DNA from: Phialocephala subalpina
Taxonomy: Eukaryota > Ascomycota > Leotiomycetes > Helotiales > Mollisiaceae
Direction of reading: 5' to 3'
DNA length: 64,000 nucleotides
Assembly: GCA_900073065.1 (NCBI GenBank)
Contig: FJOG01000018.1
Location: 862,079 to 926,078 of the forward strand
The position numbers and the translations under genes were made by a program. Each line of letters starts with the position of its first letter. The first letter of the stretch is position 1. The notes under the pieces are model-generated. The model did no database searches. It saw nothing but the letters and a program-made list of their open reading frames with translations, and had not been told where the DNA came from. Shown here one piece after another: positions 34,545 to 46,167 of the stretch.

Positions 34545-36655
34545 ATGGGCACCCAGAAAGAAACCGGTAGCATTATGTTGCATGACATCAACATCTTGGA
34601 CTCGGAGGCTTTGAACCCCAGCCAACGAGTGAGAATAGCACAAAAACATAAGTGGAAATCCATTCGAGAGAATCCCAAGATCATCTTTATTGCATTTTTT
34701 GCTTCGTAAGTCATCGTACCCATTTGGTGGTAAACCTCTCGGGATGTATAATTGACATTCTCACAGCTTTGGTGGTTTCGAATATGGCTATCAACAGGGT
34801 GTCCTAGGCCAATCTCTTGTCATGTCGAGATTCAAATCGAACTTCCCATCAGTTGTTGCATCATCAAGCGCCACAGGCTGGCTTACCTCCGTCCTACAAC
34901 TGGGTGGTATTGTTGGTTCTCTTTCTTCCGGTGTCTTTGGGGAAGTCTTCTCTCGCAAATACACCATGTTTTCCGGTTGTTGCTGGGTCATTCTGGGGAG
35001 TCTGCTGTACATTGGCGCCAAAGATGGTCACCCTGCTCTCCTTTACGCCGGACGTTTCTTTACGGGTCTAGGAGTTGGAACGTTCAGCGGTGTTGGGTGC
35101 GTGCAATCCTCCGCTGAATAGAGCTCAAGTGTTGATGCTGCAAATAGGCCACTTTACAATGCAGAAATTTCGGCGCCGGAGATGCGTGGCTTCATCGTCT
35201 CGTTTTACCAATTTGCAACAATCCTAGGAATCATGCTTTCCTTCTGGGTTGGATATGCAAGCAACTACATCGGAGGTACAGGTGACGATCAATCCAACCT
35301 TGCCTGGCGCTTGCCATCCATCATCCAGAGCATTCCAGCTATCGCTCTATTCTTCGGCATTTGGTTCATGCCTTTTTCTCCACGTTGGCTGGTGAAGGCC
35401 GGTCGAGATGACGAAGCAAAATCGACCATCGCGTGGCTAAGAAAGCTCCCACTCGAACATGAACTAGTCCAAATCGAGTATCTTGAGATCAAGGCGGAAT
35501 CTTTGTTCGAGGAGAGAGCTTTTCAAAGATCCTTTCCCAACCTCGCGGCTAAGGAACAAAGAAGTGTTTGGGTCCACGAGTTCGCCCAGTACGTCAACTG
35601 CGTTAGAACTATGGACAATTTCAAGCGTGTATGCACAGCTTGGCTGGTCATGTTTTTCCAGCAGTGGAGTGGCATCGATGCAAGTCAGTGCTGTATATTT
35701 ATGCTCTGTCGCTCACCGCTGACTGCGATAGTTATTTATTACGCCCCACAAGTATTTGTCAGTTTGGGCCTTTCAAGTGGTACTATCTCTTTGCTTGCTA
35801 CTGGGGTCACCGGTGTGGTATTCTTTATTAGCACTCTACCGGCTATGGTAAGATCCCCTTGATTATTCTTCTGTTCTTGACTAACCTAAACAGTTAATCA
35901 TCGACAAAGTTGGAAGAAAACCTATGCTATATGTCGGTTCGGCAGTTATGTTTGTATCCAGTATGTATAATTCCCGCCTTGATTCCACCATTTCGCAAGG
36001 AGTCGAGCTCCCAAAGAGCTCGGCTCCTCGGTTCCTCGACTTCTCAGCATCCTTTGAAACCACTTACTAACTTCTTGTAGTGGTCCTCGTTGGTATAATC
36101 GTGGCAAAATTTCGCCATAACTGGGCTGATCACGGAGATGCTGGTAAGACGCTGTGAATCTATCTGAATATAGCTAACATTTGGGTATCAGGTTGGGTCG
36201 CTGTAGCGTTCATCTGGGTTTACATCGGAGCGTTCGGCGGCACATGGGGACCAGTCTCGTGGACTTTAGTCTCGGAGATCTTCCCCCTCTCTATCCGTGC
36301 TAAAGGTGCTTCCATCGGGGCCTCAAGCAACTGGGTCAATAATTTCGCAGTTGCTTTCTTTGTACCCCCGATGCTAAAAGCATGGGCCTGGGGGACTTAC
36401 ATCTTCTTCTCAGTATTTCTCGCTGGGGGCATAGTGTGGGTGTACTTCTACCTGCCCGAAACGATGAATGCGACCTTAGAGGAGATGGATCGGGTTTTCA
36501 AGAGTCACACTGGCGAAGCGGATGCGCGCTTGCTAGACGAGGTGAAAAGAGAGATTGGGCTCCTGCCACCCTCGTCTGCGAGCGTAAGCGGCAATGATGA
36601 GATGGACAAGCCAACGATAATGGCAGAGGAGAAATATTTGGAAAAGGGGATGTGA
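34545..36655 (+). CDS. MFS sugar/H+ symporter-type transporter
   Basis: Seven exons (34545..34705, 34767..35096, 35148..35683, 35732..35847, 35894..35960, 36081..36143, 36192..36655) give 578 residues. Sugar-porter hallmarks are present: FGGFEYGYQQGVLGQ in TM1, GRFFTGLGVGTFSG, PLYNAEISAPEMRG, PFSPRWLVKAGRDDEA, QQWSGIDAIIYYAPQ, DKVGRKPML, WTLVSEIFPLSIRAKG and the exit motif LPETMNATLEEMD. Twelve TM segments fit. It should import hexose, pentose or another polyol/sugar across the plasma membrane; the substrate is not readable. The fifth intron (35961..36080) is an introner-like element shared with the NCS1 permease gene downstream. An ATG 63 bp upstream is in frame, but the chosen start is more like the family. 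Confidence 0.9.
35961..36080 (+). repeat. Introner-like element forming intron 5 of the MFS gene
   Basis: The whole 120-nt intron, from GTATGTATAA to the branch region TTACTAAC, aligns with intron 3 of the unrelated NCS1 permease gene (40042..40176, minus strand). Shared blocks include AGGAGTCGAGCTCC, AGCTCGGCTCCTCG and AGCATCCTTTGAAACC. The internal blocks are mutually complementary and could fold as a hairpin. Confidence 0.85.
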
Positions 36656-38641
36656 TATCAGAAGAACGTGTATCGAGCCTATCGACATAAGTCCATGTTC
36701 CTGAGGATGTCGAAAAGTGCAATCACTAATGATATGATTGATTATGGCACTTAACTAGTCCCATTGAGCGATTTCGAGCTTACCGTTACTGCTTCTACTC
36801 TTATCTAATGTGGTTAACTTTACTTGGTTCACATGCACCTATAAAACATCCTATGTGAGTGCTAGAATTAATCGTCGTTCAGTGAATTATAGGAATTAAG
36901 GGAGCTTGTAACTTCAGGTACGTTTCTTTCAGGAAGAGTATTTTTTCTACGAAGAGATACGAGGATATAACGTGAAAACAAATACCGAAGAGCGTACTGG
37001 GAAAGTCGCCTCCCAAAAAAGAGTTGTAGCGAGAGGGAAGGAGTGAGGCAGTGGTGATGAAGGAGGTGCTGGTCGAGTGCTTGGCGGGCAGAACTTAAAA
37101 AGGGACGTCCAGAAGTTCGAAATGGTTGCGAACACAAAGTGAAGTGCTACTTCGAATTGAACTGCGGCGTTGAGAACTACTTGAAGAGACAAATTGCTTC
37201 GACATTTCTTGAGGTGACCTGATTCCTAGTTCTTTCGCCAAAGATAGGAACACAGCTTAGTGCGCGTGAACTTCAAGCGAGTCACAGCTGCAGGCTTTGA
37301 TCGCTAAAAATAAGGGACCCACGGTGCTGTACGGAGTCTCAGGGTATCACCCACTATATTCTAGGCTCTTGGTCACTAAACCTTAACACCCAACGCTGAA
37401 CCTCCTATGATCTATTTCTTTACTATGACTTTTGACATATGTTGCTGATTCATTTCATCAATGATTCGAAACTGAAAATAGGCAACCGTATCATGGGAAA
37501 CGGCTTCCTGGATCGCACGCACATTTTTCTCTCACAGCTGCAGGCTTTGATCGCTAAAAATAAGGGACCCACGGTGCTGTACGGAGTCTCAGGGTATCAC
37601 CCACTATATTCTAGGCTCTTGGTCACTAAACCTTAACACCCAACGCTGAACCTCCTATGATCTATTTCTTTACTATGACTTTTGACATATGTTGCTGATT
37701 CATTTCATCAATGATTCGAAACTGAAAATAGGCAACCGTATCATGGGAAACGGCTTCCTGGATCGCACGCACATTTTTCTCTCAGTATCAAAGAATCTAA
37801 ACCCAACAAGAAGAAAGGGGCACAAGAAAAACCAGAGAAGACCTTCAACACAAGCCCTACAATGCCATCCCGCACCCCTCACCCGCTCTTCACACACCCA
37901 CATTCTCTACACCCCATCCCTCTTCCTTCTAGATCCTCCGGCGGGCCCTCTCCCAGTTGCCAGACACGTATTCGGGTTTGAGAGGCACTAGCATATATTG
38001 AAGAATGGCATGGATTCTTCCATGTTTTTGTGTTCAGTATTGGATCGTGTTAGATGAGATGGTTTGCTTCGGTCAGAGGATTGGAAAGGTTGTTCTTGAT
38101 TTGTGTTTCAGTTGGTGGATGTTCTGATCGGATTTGACACTGTTGTTGAATGAAGTAGGGGAGAAAATGTTGAGTAGAATTCGAAGTTTATTTTATTTTA
38201 TAGAGGGGATTGTGAAGTGAGTAATGCGTGACTGTATTGAATCAAGAGCGTATTGCCATGTATAGAAACGATCACTTGAGCGCATGCTTTTGATTGAGAT
38301 GCCTAGTAGGAATAGAATAGTAAGATAGCAACGGATGATTCAAAAACAATATGAATACAGCTTCCCCGGATTCTCGCATCCTCTAGGACTCATGAGCTTG
38401 TCCTCTCACGAAAAATTCATAAACGCGAGAATGTGAAATGACTTCAAAGATCAAACAGTATTGCACTAGCCACATAGCCTAGAACAAGGAGGTTAATGGT
38501 AATTTTAATCTGAGAAAAAAGACCAGGACAAGTTTGTAGGTCCACAATCGCAGAGCTAAAGCAGGTCTCCCACGCGCCAAGACAGAATACTCGGATTCTC
38601 ATTCCTTTGAACAGCTGAATATACGTATGCGATAGCCATCA
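36656..38641. other. Convergent intergenic region with a perfect tandem duplication
   Basis: Lies between the 3' ends of the sugar transporter (plus) and NCS1 permease (minus). It contains the 250-bp tandem repeat described separately. Frames around 36870-37190 and 38640 have no supported coding function. Confidence 0.5.
37282..37781. repeat. Two perfect head-to-tail 250-bp copies
   Basis: Copy 1 is 37282-37531 and copy 2 is 37532-37781. I see no difference between them along the full unit, which starts TCACAGCTGCAGGCTTTGAT and ends CACATTTTTCTC. The first ~110 bp of each copy belongs to the GCTAAA-type dispersed repeat also found at 51910-52015. Identity implies a very recent duplication or an assembly artefact. 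Confidence 0.9.
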
Positions 38642-40844
38642 TCATCTCTTCTCCTCCCCATCACCATACCCCTGCTCCCTCGCCACCTCCTCCGAACTCG
38701 CATCCAAATCCCTTGGCCTCACACTCCTCCCCTCCTCAACAAATATCGTCCCATCCTCCGCAACCAGCGTATCCCCCCTCTGACTCTCCCACCCTAGTCC
38801 CATCTCCTTAATCAACCTCTGATTCTTAGTCGGCCATACAGTACAAAGTCCCCAATAAACCACAAAACTAATCGTGAAACTCAACAACCAGCCCAAGCGT
38901 CCGAGATCGGTAGCAGAGGTGGAGACGTGTGCTCCAAGCGTGCCCGCGAAACCAGGGAAGGGAGGAACGATACCGCAGATATAGGCGATGAGGGCTTGGA
39001 TGTTCCAGCCGCGGTGGTAGTAGTAGTGTTTGTTGGTCTTGGAGCCGTTGTAGAGGTTTCCGATGAAGACGTTGCCGTTGGTCAGGAGGTAATCTGTATG
39101 TTGTCAGTATTCATCATGTAGTATATCTTGGGGAAAGATGCTTACAGTCGCAGATCATGACAGCAACAACGGACGCCATGAAAAGACCGTATCCTGACAA
39201 GAACGTCGTGAATACGGAAGCTGAGGCGAGAATCTTCCATGGACAGATGGCGAAACCGAGGAACTCAACGAGGAATTGGCCACGTGGGATGGTGATGTAG
39301 CGGGGGAAGAGCATGCTGGAATCTGAGCCGAATGGAATCATGTTCGCTGCGATGTTTGTTCCGAGGATTGATACCATCCACGTGAAAGCAGACAGGAAGA
39401 CTGCGAACCTCACACTACCTGACCAATATCTGTCGAGGATGGCGCCAAGTAAATCCCAGGGGTTCCATAAGTCCAGTCCCCAACTATTGTTGATGGCCGC
39501 GGTAGCGAGAATGCCAAGAGATGCTGACAATGTAACAGCAATGGGGTTGGTGATCAATTGCGACCATTGAGCTCCAGATGCAGTCCTACTCCATCGAGCA
39601 ATATCGGGCTGGTTGGTGATCAAAGTTGCCGTATTGCCCATGCCGCTGTTGATGGCATACATGATAAACCAACCCTTGCTACCTATGATCTTTTCTTTGT
39701 ACAATCCACCTGAAATATTGGCCTTCGTGTTAACCATACAGAAGATGAACAGTCCCCACACAGCCGGAAGGATGATGATTGACTTGAACCAGAAAAATCC
39801 CCGAAGCTGGTAGGGCCTGAAAGCACAAAATGGAAAGTGTACCAGCCAGAACAAGAAAAAGGCCAGCATTCCAGATGTGGTGATGCCGACTGACTCTGGA
39901 ATATGATTGGGGATGTCTGTGTAGTTGTGGCCAAAGATACAGCGGAGAATGTTTGCCATGAAGCTCGCGCCGGAGTACACTGCTAGATATTAGATCACCC
40001 TCAATGGGCTGGAAACAGCACTCACATTGTACACCATACCACTACAACCAGTTAGTAAGAGGTTTCAAAGGATGCTTAGGAGTCGAGGAGCCGAGCTTCC
40101 TTCTCGACTCTTGAAACATGTTTCAGGAGCTCGACTCCTCACGAAAGGGTAGATTCAGGGCAGGATTTATACATACGATGATCGCCAATGCGGCACGAGC
40201 ACCCACGAAATAGTAGCTGTAGATGTTCTCAGGCCAAGTGCTTCATTAACCATAAGGGGAGAAGAGATCCCACCTGCCCCACATCCCAAAAACGCTTCGA
40301 GCAACGACCGGGTAGCCGATGTTGTAGACACTGGCGCATCTTGAGTTGAAGAACATGGCAATTGATGAGATCAATTGACTGGCAAAGATCACAAGGATAC
40401 TCTCCTGCCATCAGAATCTCAAAGTTAGTTTCCTGCTTTTGAACCTTTTGGAGTACAAATGCATGTCTTAGGAATGCATTGCTCCCGAGTACGTTGGAGT
40501 AATGCACTCCTAAGACAACACGAGAAGGGGAAATACTTCAAAAAATTGATACTTGCCCACCAATTGAGACCAATTCCAACCATTGTACTCCCCAGAGTCC
40601 AGTTTCCAAATGACAGCCCCATATAGAACGTGACATAATTCCACCATCGCCAGGTCCGCTTTTCAGGAGGGGTAGGATCCAAATCTTCATTCGACCATGT
40701 CTCCTTGGAAGCAGGGTCTCGATGCTTATCCAGGGCCGTATCATGAGTCTCAATGAAGTACTTGAAGCCCTCGCGACTCCTGAAAGCATTCTTCAATACC
40801 GTGGTCTTCTCCACGACAACTGTCTTGATTTTGGTGACGCCCAT
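38642..40844 (-). CDS. NCS1 family nucleobase/allantoin-type permease
   Basis: Six exons (40557..40844, 40274..40404, 40177..40216, 40026..40041, 39146..39982, 38642..39093) give 587 residues. Family blocks include WRWWNYVTFYMGLSFGNW, ESILVIFASQLISSIAMFF, YPVVARSVFGMWGSYYF, SGMGNTATLITNQPDIARW and RGWNIQALIAYICGIVPPF. About 12 TM segments fit a Fur4/Dal4-like proton symporter for uracil, allantoin or related compounds at the plasma membrane. Substrate is inferred only to that level. Intron 1 (40405..40556) begins GCAAGT, a GC-AG intron. Exon 4 is only 16 nt. Intron 3 (40042..40176) is an introner-like element. An in-frame ATG at 40898 would add 18 residues. Confidence 0.9.
40042..40176 (-). 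repeat. Introner-like element forming intron 3 of the NCS1 permease gene
   Basis: A 135-nt intron, near-identical from donor GTATGTATAA through AGGAGTCGAGCTCC to AGCATCCTTTGAAACC and the branch TTACTAAC to intron 5 of the MFS gene. It has an extra ~15 nt in the hairpin region. The host genes are unrelated in sequence and lie 4 kb apart in opposite orientation. Confidence 0.85.
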
Positions 40845-40898
40845 GACTGCGGCAGCTAGTGACGCTGTCTGTTGATTTTTGCGGGGTAAGAAGCTCAC

Positions 40899-41630
40899 TG
40901 AGATCTCATCCTGGACCCCAAAAACAATTGAAAGGACTCCAACTACTCAAATATAAAAAGAACAACGCGCAAACAAAAAGGAAGAATGTTCAGATGGCAG
41001 TCCGACAATATGTAACAGGCAGCCCATGTGCGACCCATTAATCAGGAGCTTGCCCTTAGTACCCACTCAGATATCGACCTGGAGATAACGGCGCCGTCGC
41101 GATTGCGAAGCTTTCGGGCTTACCGTCGAGCTCTAGGCATTATAAGGTTAGTCAGAGGGTGTATTGGCGGAGACGAAAGCATCGTCGACCAGTAAAGTCG
41201 GTGTAAAAAGTCAAACTCGTGCGGACAGCTTCCTAAACCAGCACATGCCTGACACTGTGGTGGCAAGGGCTTCGTCGCTCTGCCGATCAGGGCCGAGAAG
41301 GTATCAAGGATCTTATCGCGACCTTGAAGCAACATGCAACGACGACGCGAACCCTCAAAGGTGGGGAAAACATGCTGCTGGCCGGTGAGAAGAAGGTGAA
41401 GAGGTGACGAAGAAAGAAGAGAGGTCGAGAGGTTCACCAGACGTTCGATGCTGACCTAAACTTTCTGCGGGAGAGGCTGGGCGAGGGCCTAGCCCGATTA
41501 GGTTCGCCGTACTTTCCTTCCTGTACAGCATGCAAAAAGGAGAGGTCTTCCAAGTCAGACGAAAGTATCAAAAAAAAAACTTTCTTTCATCTCCCCACCC
41601 AAACTCTGACGCTCGAACAAGTCAGAATTG
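40899..41630. promoter_or_regulatory. Divergent promoter region of the NCS1 permease and PhyH genes
   Basis: About 730 bp between the two starts, without supported genes. Frames on both strands near 41120-41440 look like chance. An A-run and a CT-rich stretch immediately precede the PhyH start. Shared regulation is possible but not shown. Confidence 0.4.
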
Positions 41631-42806
41631 ATGTCAACAATGGCCTCGAACGCAACTCAAATCGTCGATGCTCCTCGATACATCACCCCCACTACTGAGG
41701 AGCTCAAAGCAAGTGCGTATGACAGTCGAAACATTGAGGCAGCACTCGAGGCACTTCACCAAGATGGTTTTGTAGTTCTCAAGTCGGTGGTTGATGTCAA
41801 TCATATTGAGAATTTGAATAAATATATGGCGAAGGATGCAGAACATATGATCAGAATCAAGCCGTTCAACCAAGGCGTGAATTGTGAGCTGATTCTCCTC
41901 TTGGCATGCCCAGACTAATACTGTACTTCAAGCGAACATCCTCCAAGCCCCTCCTCTCAAAGAATCAGATTTGTTATACGATGATGTCTTCTTCAATCCA
42001 TTTGTCATTCAACTCATGAATGCGTGAGTCCACCGACCTCTGCTGAAACATGAAAGCATTTCTCACAACTTTCCAAGGTACCTGGGTTCGAAGCCAATAT
42101 GGAACTTTCTCACCGGCAACAATGCTTTGCCTAAAACCAATGGACTCAGACAACCAGTCCACAAGGACATAACTTTCTGGCATCCGCAAGTGAGTCGTCC
42201 CTTTTCACTTTCCAAAAGCACTAGCTAATTCTTTCAAGTGTCCTTTTTTTGTTATTGCCAACGTACCCCTTTGCTCTTTCAATCCAACAACTGGCTCCAC
42301 AGAGTTCTGGCTTGGCTCTCACGCTCACACTGCTGGCACGCAGCAAAAGATTGCTACACGGGAATCGAAGCTGGCCAACGGGAAGCTTGTGGTTGGAGAT
42401 CCTATTTGCGACGTCCTCGATGATGTGGTCGAAGCAAGACGTAAAATCAGACCTCCGATCCAGCCTTCCTGTGAGCCTGGAGACATCATGCTGAGAGATC
42501 TGCGTACATGGCATGCTGGAATGCCCAACGAGTCCGAGAACTACAGAATTATGCTTGCTTTGGGTTATCAGGTTCGGTCAAAGTCCTTTCAATTTTAATC
42601 CTTGAGATATACTGACCAAGGCATAGGCTCAGTGGTACCCGAACCATACCCTTCGAGTCAAACTACCCCTTTCCCAAGGCAACTTCTTCATGAAACATGG
42701 CGGACAGCCTGTAGAAGTCAGAGCAGACCTCTTACCCGATGATGCTAACTTCGTGAAACTGAATGATGACTTCACCTTCAGACGCTCAGTCGACTCAAAG
42801 CTCTGA
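41631..42806 (+). CDS. Phytanoyl-CoA dioxygenase (PhyH) family Fe(II)/2-oxoglutarate oxygenase
   Basis: Five exons (41631..41883, 41933..42023, 42078..42189, 42239..42571, 42627..42806) give 322 residues. The iron triad is readable: H143 and D145 in QPVHKDITF and H244 in RTWHAGMPN. Arg255 in NYRIML follows at the distance expected for 2-oxoglutarate binding. The N-terminus has HQDGFVVLKSVVD, the usual opening strand. Such enzymes hydroxylate small molecules or lipids, and many fungal members act in secondary metabolism. There is no peroxisomal or secretory signal, so it is probably cytosolic. The neighbouring genes do not define a biosynthetic cluster and the substrate is unknown. Confidence 0.9.
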
Positions 42807-43900
42807 TCCAAATCTCGAGGTCAAGGCACCGGACATAGAATATTCCATCAGCAAAGCCACAAAGACGGCATCTCTCAACCTCACGTGGATATTGTACCTG
42901 CTTATAATAAGCTTTGTTGCACATCGCAAAGTCAACCGTTGAACAAATATCTTGGTAAATGAAGCTGTAGGCTAAAAGTCTCCGCTGCCGTGTGTGTTGC
43001 TGTGCTACCTGCCTACCCAACAAAATCTCCTTTCTTTTGGTAACCAACCCTCCTCGGAACATTATTCTTTGGCTTAGAAAGGCCCCAAGAAACATGCAAC
43101 TGCGCTTGCTTGCGTTTGAGGTTGGACTGTGCCACATACTTGGGACCATTAACTTCCACTCGAAAGGAGTCTGCGGCGGGGGGTGGGGCAGTTATCCCAC
43201 GTCAGAGCCTTTTGTCCGGTAAAGGGCTTCGAATTAGGATCTTACATTTCTGTCTCATTTGCTCTTGGACATCGTGATCGTTTTTGTGACTGTCGCTTTA
43301 TGCATGTCTGCACACCGTTATTGCGTTCAGTTATTGCATTTGTTGTCACCATACAGTGATCCCCCGCAGTAGTAATGTCAGCCACATTGCGGGGTCACAA
43401 TCTCGCTCCTCAGCCACAACCCCACAGCCGAACGCCTCTCCTTCCCAAGTAAACTTCAAACACGCCCAGAGCGGCCCTTTGTTTTTCCATATTGCGAGCA
43501 TTTTATCTCAAGACACATATGCATTTCCTTGAACTTTCTTCTTCCTTTGCCATTTCTTCCTCCAATCGCAACTCGGACCGCGACGGCAGACGACACCATG
43601 TTCGCGTTTAGGCAAAACCCGATTGACTCCCCTCGCAGATTGTTTCTCCACCCCGCATTTCATCGCAGCGTACCTGAGCGCCTTTCCGTCCCATCATTCG
43701 CGATCTAGAGATATATTGTGGGGAAGAAGTATAGGCTCAAGGTCGATTAAGCTTCAATGTAGCAATCTCGGCGCCGTAGTTCCGAAATTTCTGGTCTGTA
43801 TCTGCTACAGGGGAAAGTTCTCCTGGGTATGTAAAGGAACGTGTTGTCCGAGAGGAAGTTTTCTCTCTCAACATGCTTCATTTCTCTGTACATATTTATC
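42807..43900. other. Intergenic region upstream of the GH74 gene
   Basis: Contains short unsupported frames on both strands and, towards 43900, a CT-rich leader typical of fungal promoters. No gene is seen. Confidence 0.45.
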
Positions 43901-46167
43901 ATGCATTCCCTACTTTTCCTTGGTAGCTTTCTCTTGTCTACGGTTTCTGGTTATACCTGTAAGTAAATACGCAGATCATTGAGGAGTCTGTGAGGCTAAT
44001 TGAAGTAGGGAAGAATGTGAAGATCGGTGGAGGCGGTGGATTCACACCAGGAATTGTATTCAATCCCACCGAAAAAGGAGTTGCATACGCCAGGACAGAT
44101 ATTGGAGGACTCTACCGACTCAATGCGGACGATTCGTGGACCCCGCTGACGGATTACGCCAATGACACGACTTGGTACGTTTCAATGTCCCCTCTTTTCA
44201 CTTCAGACATTGAGCTAATTTTCAAAAGGCATGACTGGGGAGTAGACGCCCTAGCAACCGACCCCATCGATGCCCGTCGAGTCTACATCACAGTCGGCAT
44301 GTACACCAATTCCTGGGATCCCAACAATGCTTCCGTCATGCGAAGCCAAGACTACGGCAAGACATGGTCTCGAACCCCTCTCCCCTTCAAAGCCGGTGGG
44401 AACCAGCCTGGTCGCGGTATGGGAGAACGGTTAGCCATCGACCCGAACAACAACAAGATCATCTACTTCGGAGCTCGAAGCGGGAACGGACTTTGGAAAA
44501 GTGTGGATCAAGGATTGTCATTCCAAAAAGTCACAAGCTTCACCGCTGTTGGAACGTATGTGGCGGACTCGACGGATACGAGCGGGTATAATAACGATAT
44601 TGATGGGTTGGCGGCAATTACTTTCGACTCTACATCTCCGTTGAAAAATGGGTCGACGTCTAGGATTTATGTCGGAACTGCCGATCGAGATTCATCGACT
44701 TGGGTGTCCAATGATGCGGGTGAGACATGGACAGCGATGGTAGGCCAACCAACGGGTGTCTTCCCCCACAAGATGAAGTTCTCGAAGGAGGAGAAGGCGC
44801 TTTATATCTCGTATAACAGCGAGTCTGGACCTTACAGTGCTGGTTTTGGCTACGTCTACCATGTATCTTCAAATGGGACATTCACGAATATCACACCTGC
44901 ATGGGCTGCGAAGAATAGCGTCACGATTGGGTACGGAGGATTGGCATTGGATACTCAGAAACCAGGAACTCTGATGGTTGCTGCGATGAACCTCTGGGCA
45001 CCCGATGTCCAGATCTTCAGAAGCACCGACTCTGGCGCAACCTGGACAACAATCTGGGACTACGTGAACGGAACACAAACGAAATACTACACCCAAGACA
45101 CCAACCTCGCTCCCTGGATCAACAACCAACGCCAACCAGGCGACACCAAAATCCTCGGCTGGATGCTCGAATCCCTCGAAATCAATCCCTTCGATTCACA
45201 ACATTTCCTCTACGGAACAGGCGTAACAATCTATGGCTCTCATAATCTGGAATCCTGGCCAAAAATACACATCTCCTCCCTCGCAGATGGTATCGAAGAA
45301 GAATCGGTTCAGAATTTAATTTCACCTCCTGGGATCTCCATCCCGCTCATTTCCGCTGTAGGCGACGATGGCGGATTCGTACATTACGACCTCGATAAGG
45401 TGCCAGAGAACAGTTTCGTGGATCCGTTTTGGAGTACGACTACTGCTCTCGATTACGCTGGTCTTGCGCCCAAAAATGTTCTCAGAATCGGGAACTCGCA
45501 GCTTGCTACCTCAACGGATGCTGGGAAGAACTGGACTCTTGTCTCAAGTGCTCCAAGTACAGCGAGTGGAGGTGCGATTGCGTACGCAGCTGATGCGAGC
45601 GCGATTGTTTGGGCGAGTTCAGCGGGGAGTTTGAGAGTCGCTTCCAATTCTATCACGACGATCTCGAGTCTGCCTTCCAACGCAGCAGTGGTAGCTGATC
45701 GAGTAAATCCAGCGTACTTCTATGCAGGAGATACCACCGGCGTTCTAGTCTCCAAGGATGGAGGAAAAACTTTCACTCGAACAGTGAACGTCACATCGTA
45801 TGGCGGTGTCAAGATGGCTGCTCATCCCGCCACGGCAGGAGATGTCTGGCTAAGCACTGATCTTGGAATCTACCACTCGACTAACTTCGGAAGCACATTC
45901 ACCCAAAGTCCAAGTGTCACAGGCGCGAACGCGATTGCTGTTGGGAGAGGAGCCGGAAACGGGACGAATGTGTATTCATTTAATACGATTGGAGGTGTGG
46001 CGGCATTGAGGCTCACAAGCGATGTGGGAAAGACGTGGAGCACGATCAGTGATGCGGAGCATGGATTTGCGAGCGCGAGTGCCAACTGTCTGGCTGCGAG
46101 CTGGGAGACTCCCGGGCTTGTGTTTGTGGGCACGAACGGTAGAGGTGTCTTCTATGGTCTGCCTTGA
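43901..46167 (+). CDS. Secreted GH74 xyloglucanase
   Basis: Three exons (43901..43958, 44009..44174, 44229..46167) give 720 residues. The first exon is a signal peptide (MHSLLFLGSFLLSTVSG), and the 50-nt intron restores YTWKNVKIGGGGG, the mature start of GH74 enzymes. Conserved blocks are FTPGIVFNPTEKGVAYARTD, DTTWHDWGVDALATDP, GMYTNSWDPNN, GGNQPGRGMGERLAIDPNN and YFGARSGNGLWKS, then repeated propeller strands with SxDxGxTW (BNR-like) turns. GH74 folds as two seven-bladed propellers and cleaves the xyloglucan backbone outside the cell. The length matches a catalytic domain without a CBM1. It probably works with cell-wall degradation systems elsewhere in the genome. Confidence 0.93.

Noticed and set aside
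43623..43982. 119-residue frame overlapping the GH74 first exon
   Set aside because: The signal-peptide exon in another frame joins perfectly to the GH74 mature start; this frame has no domain.
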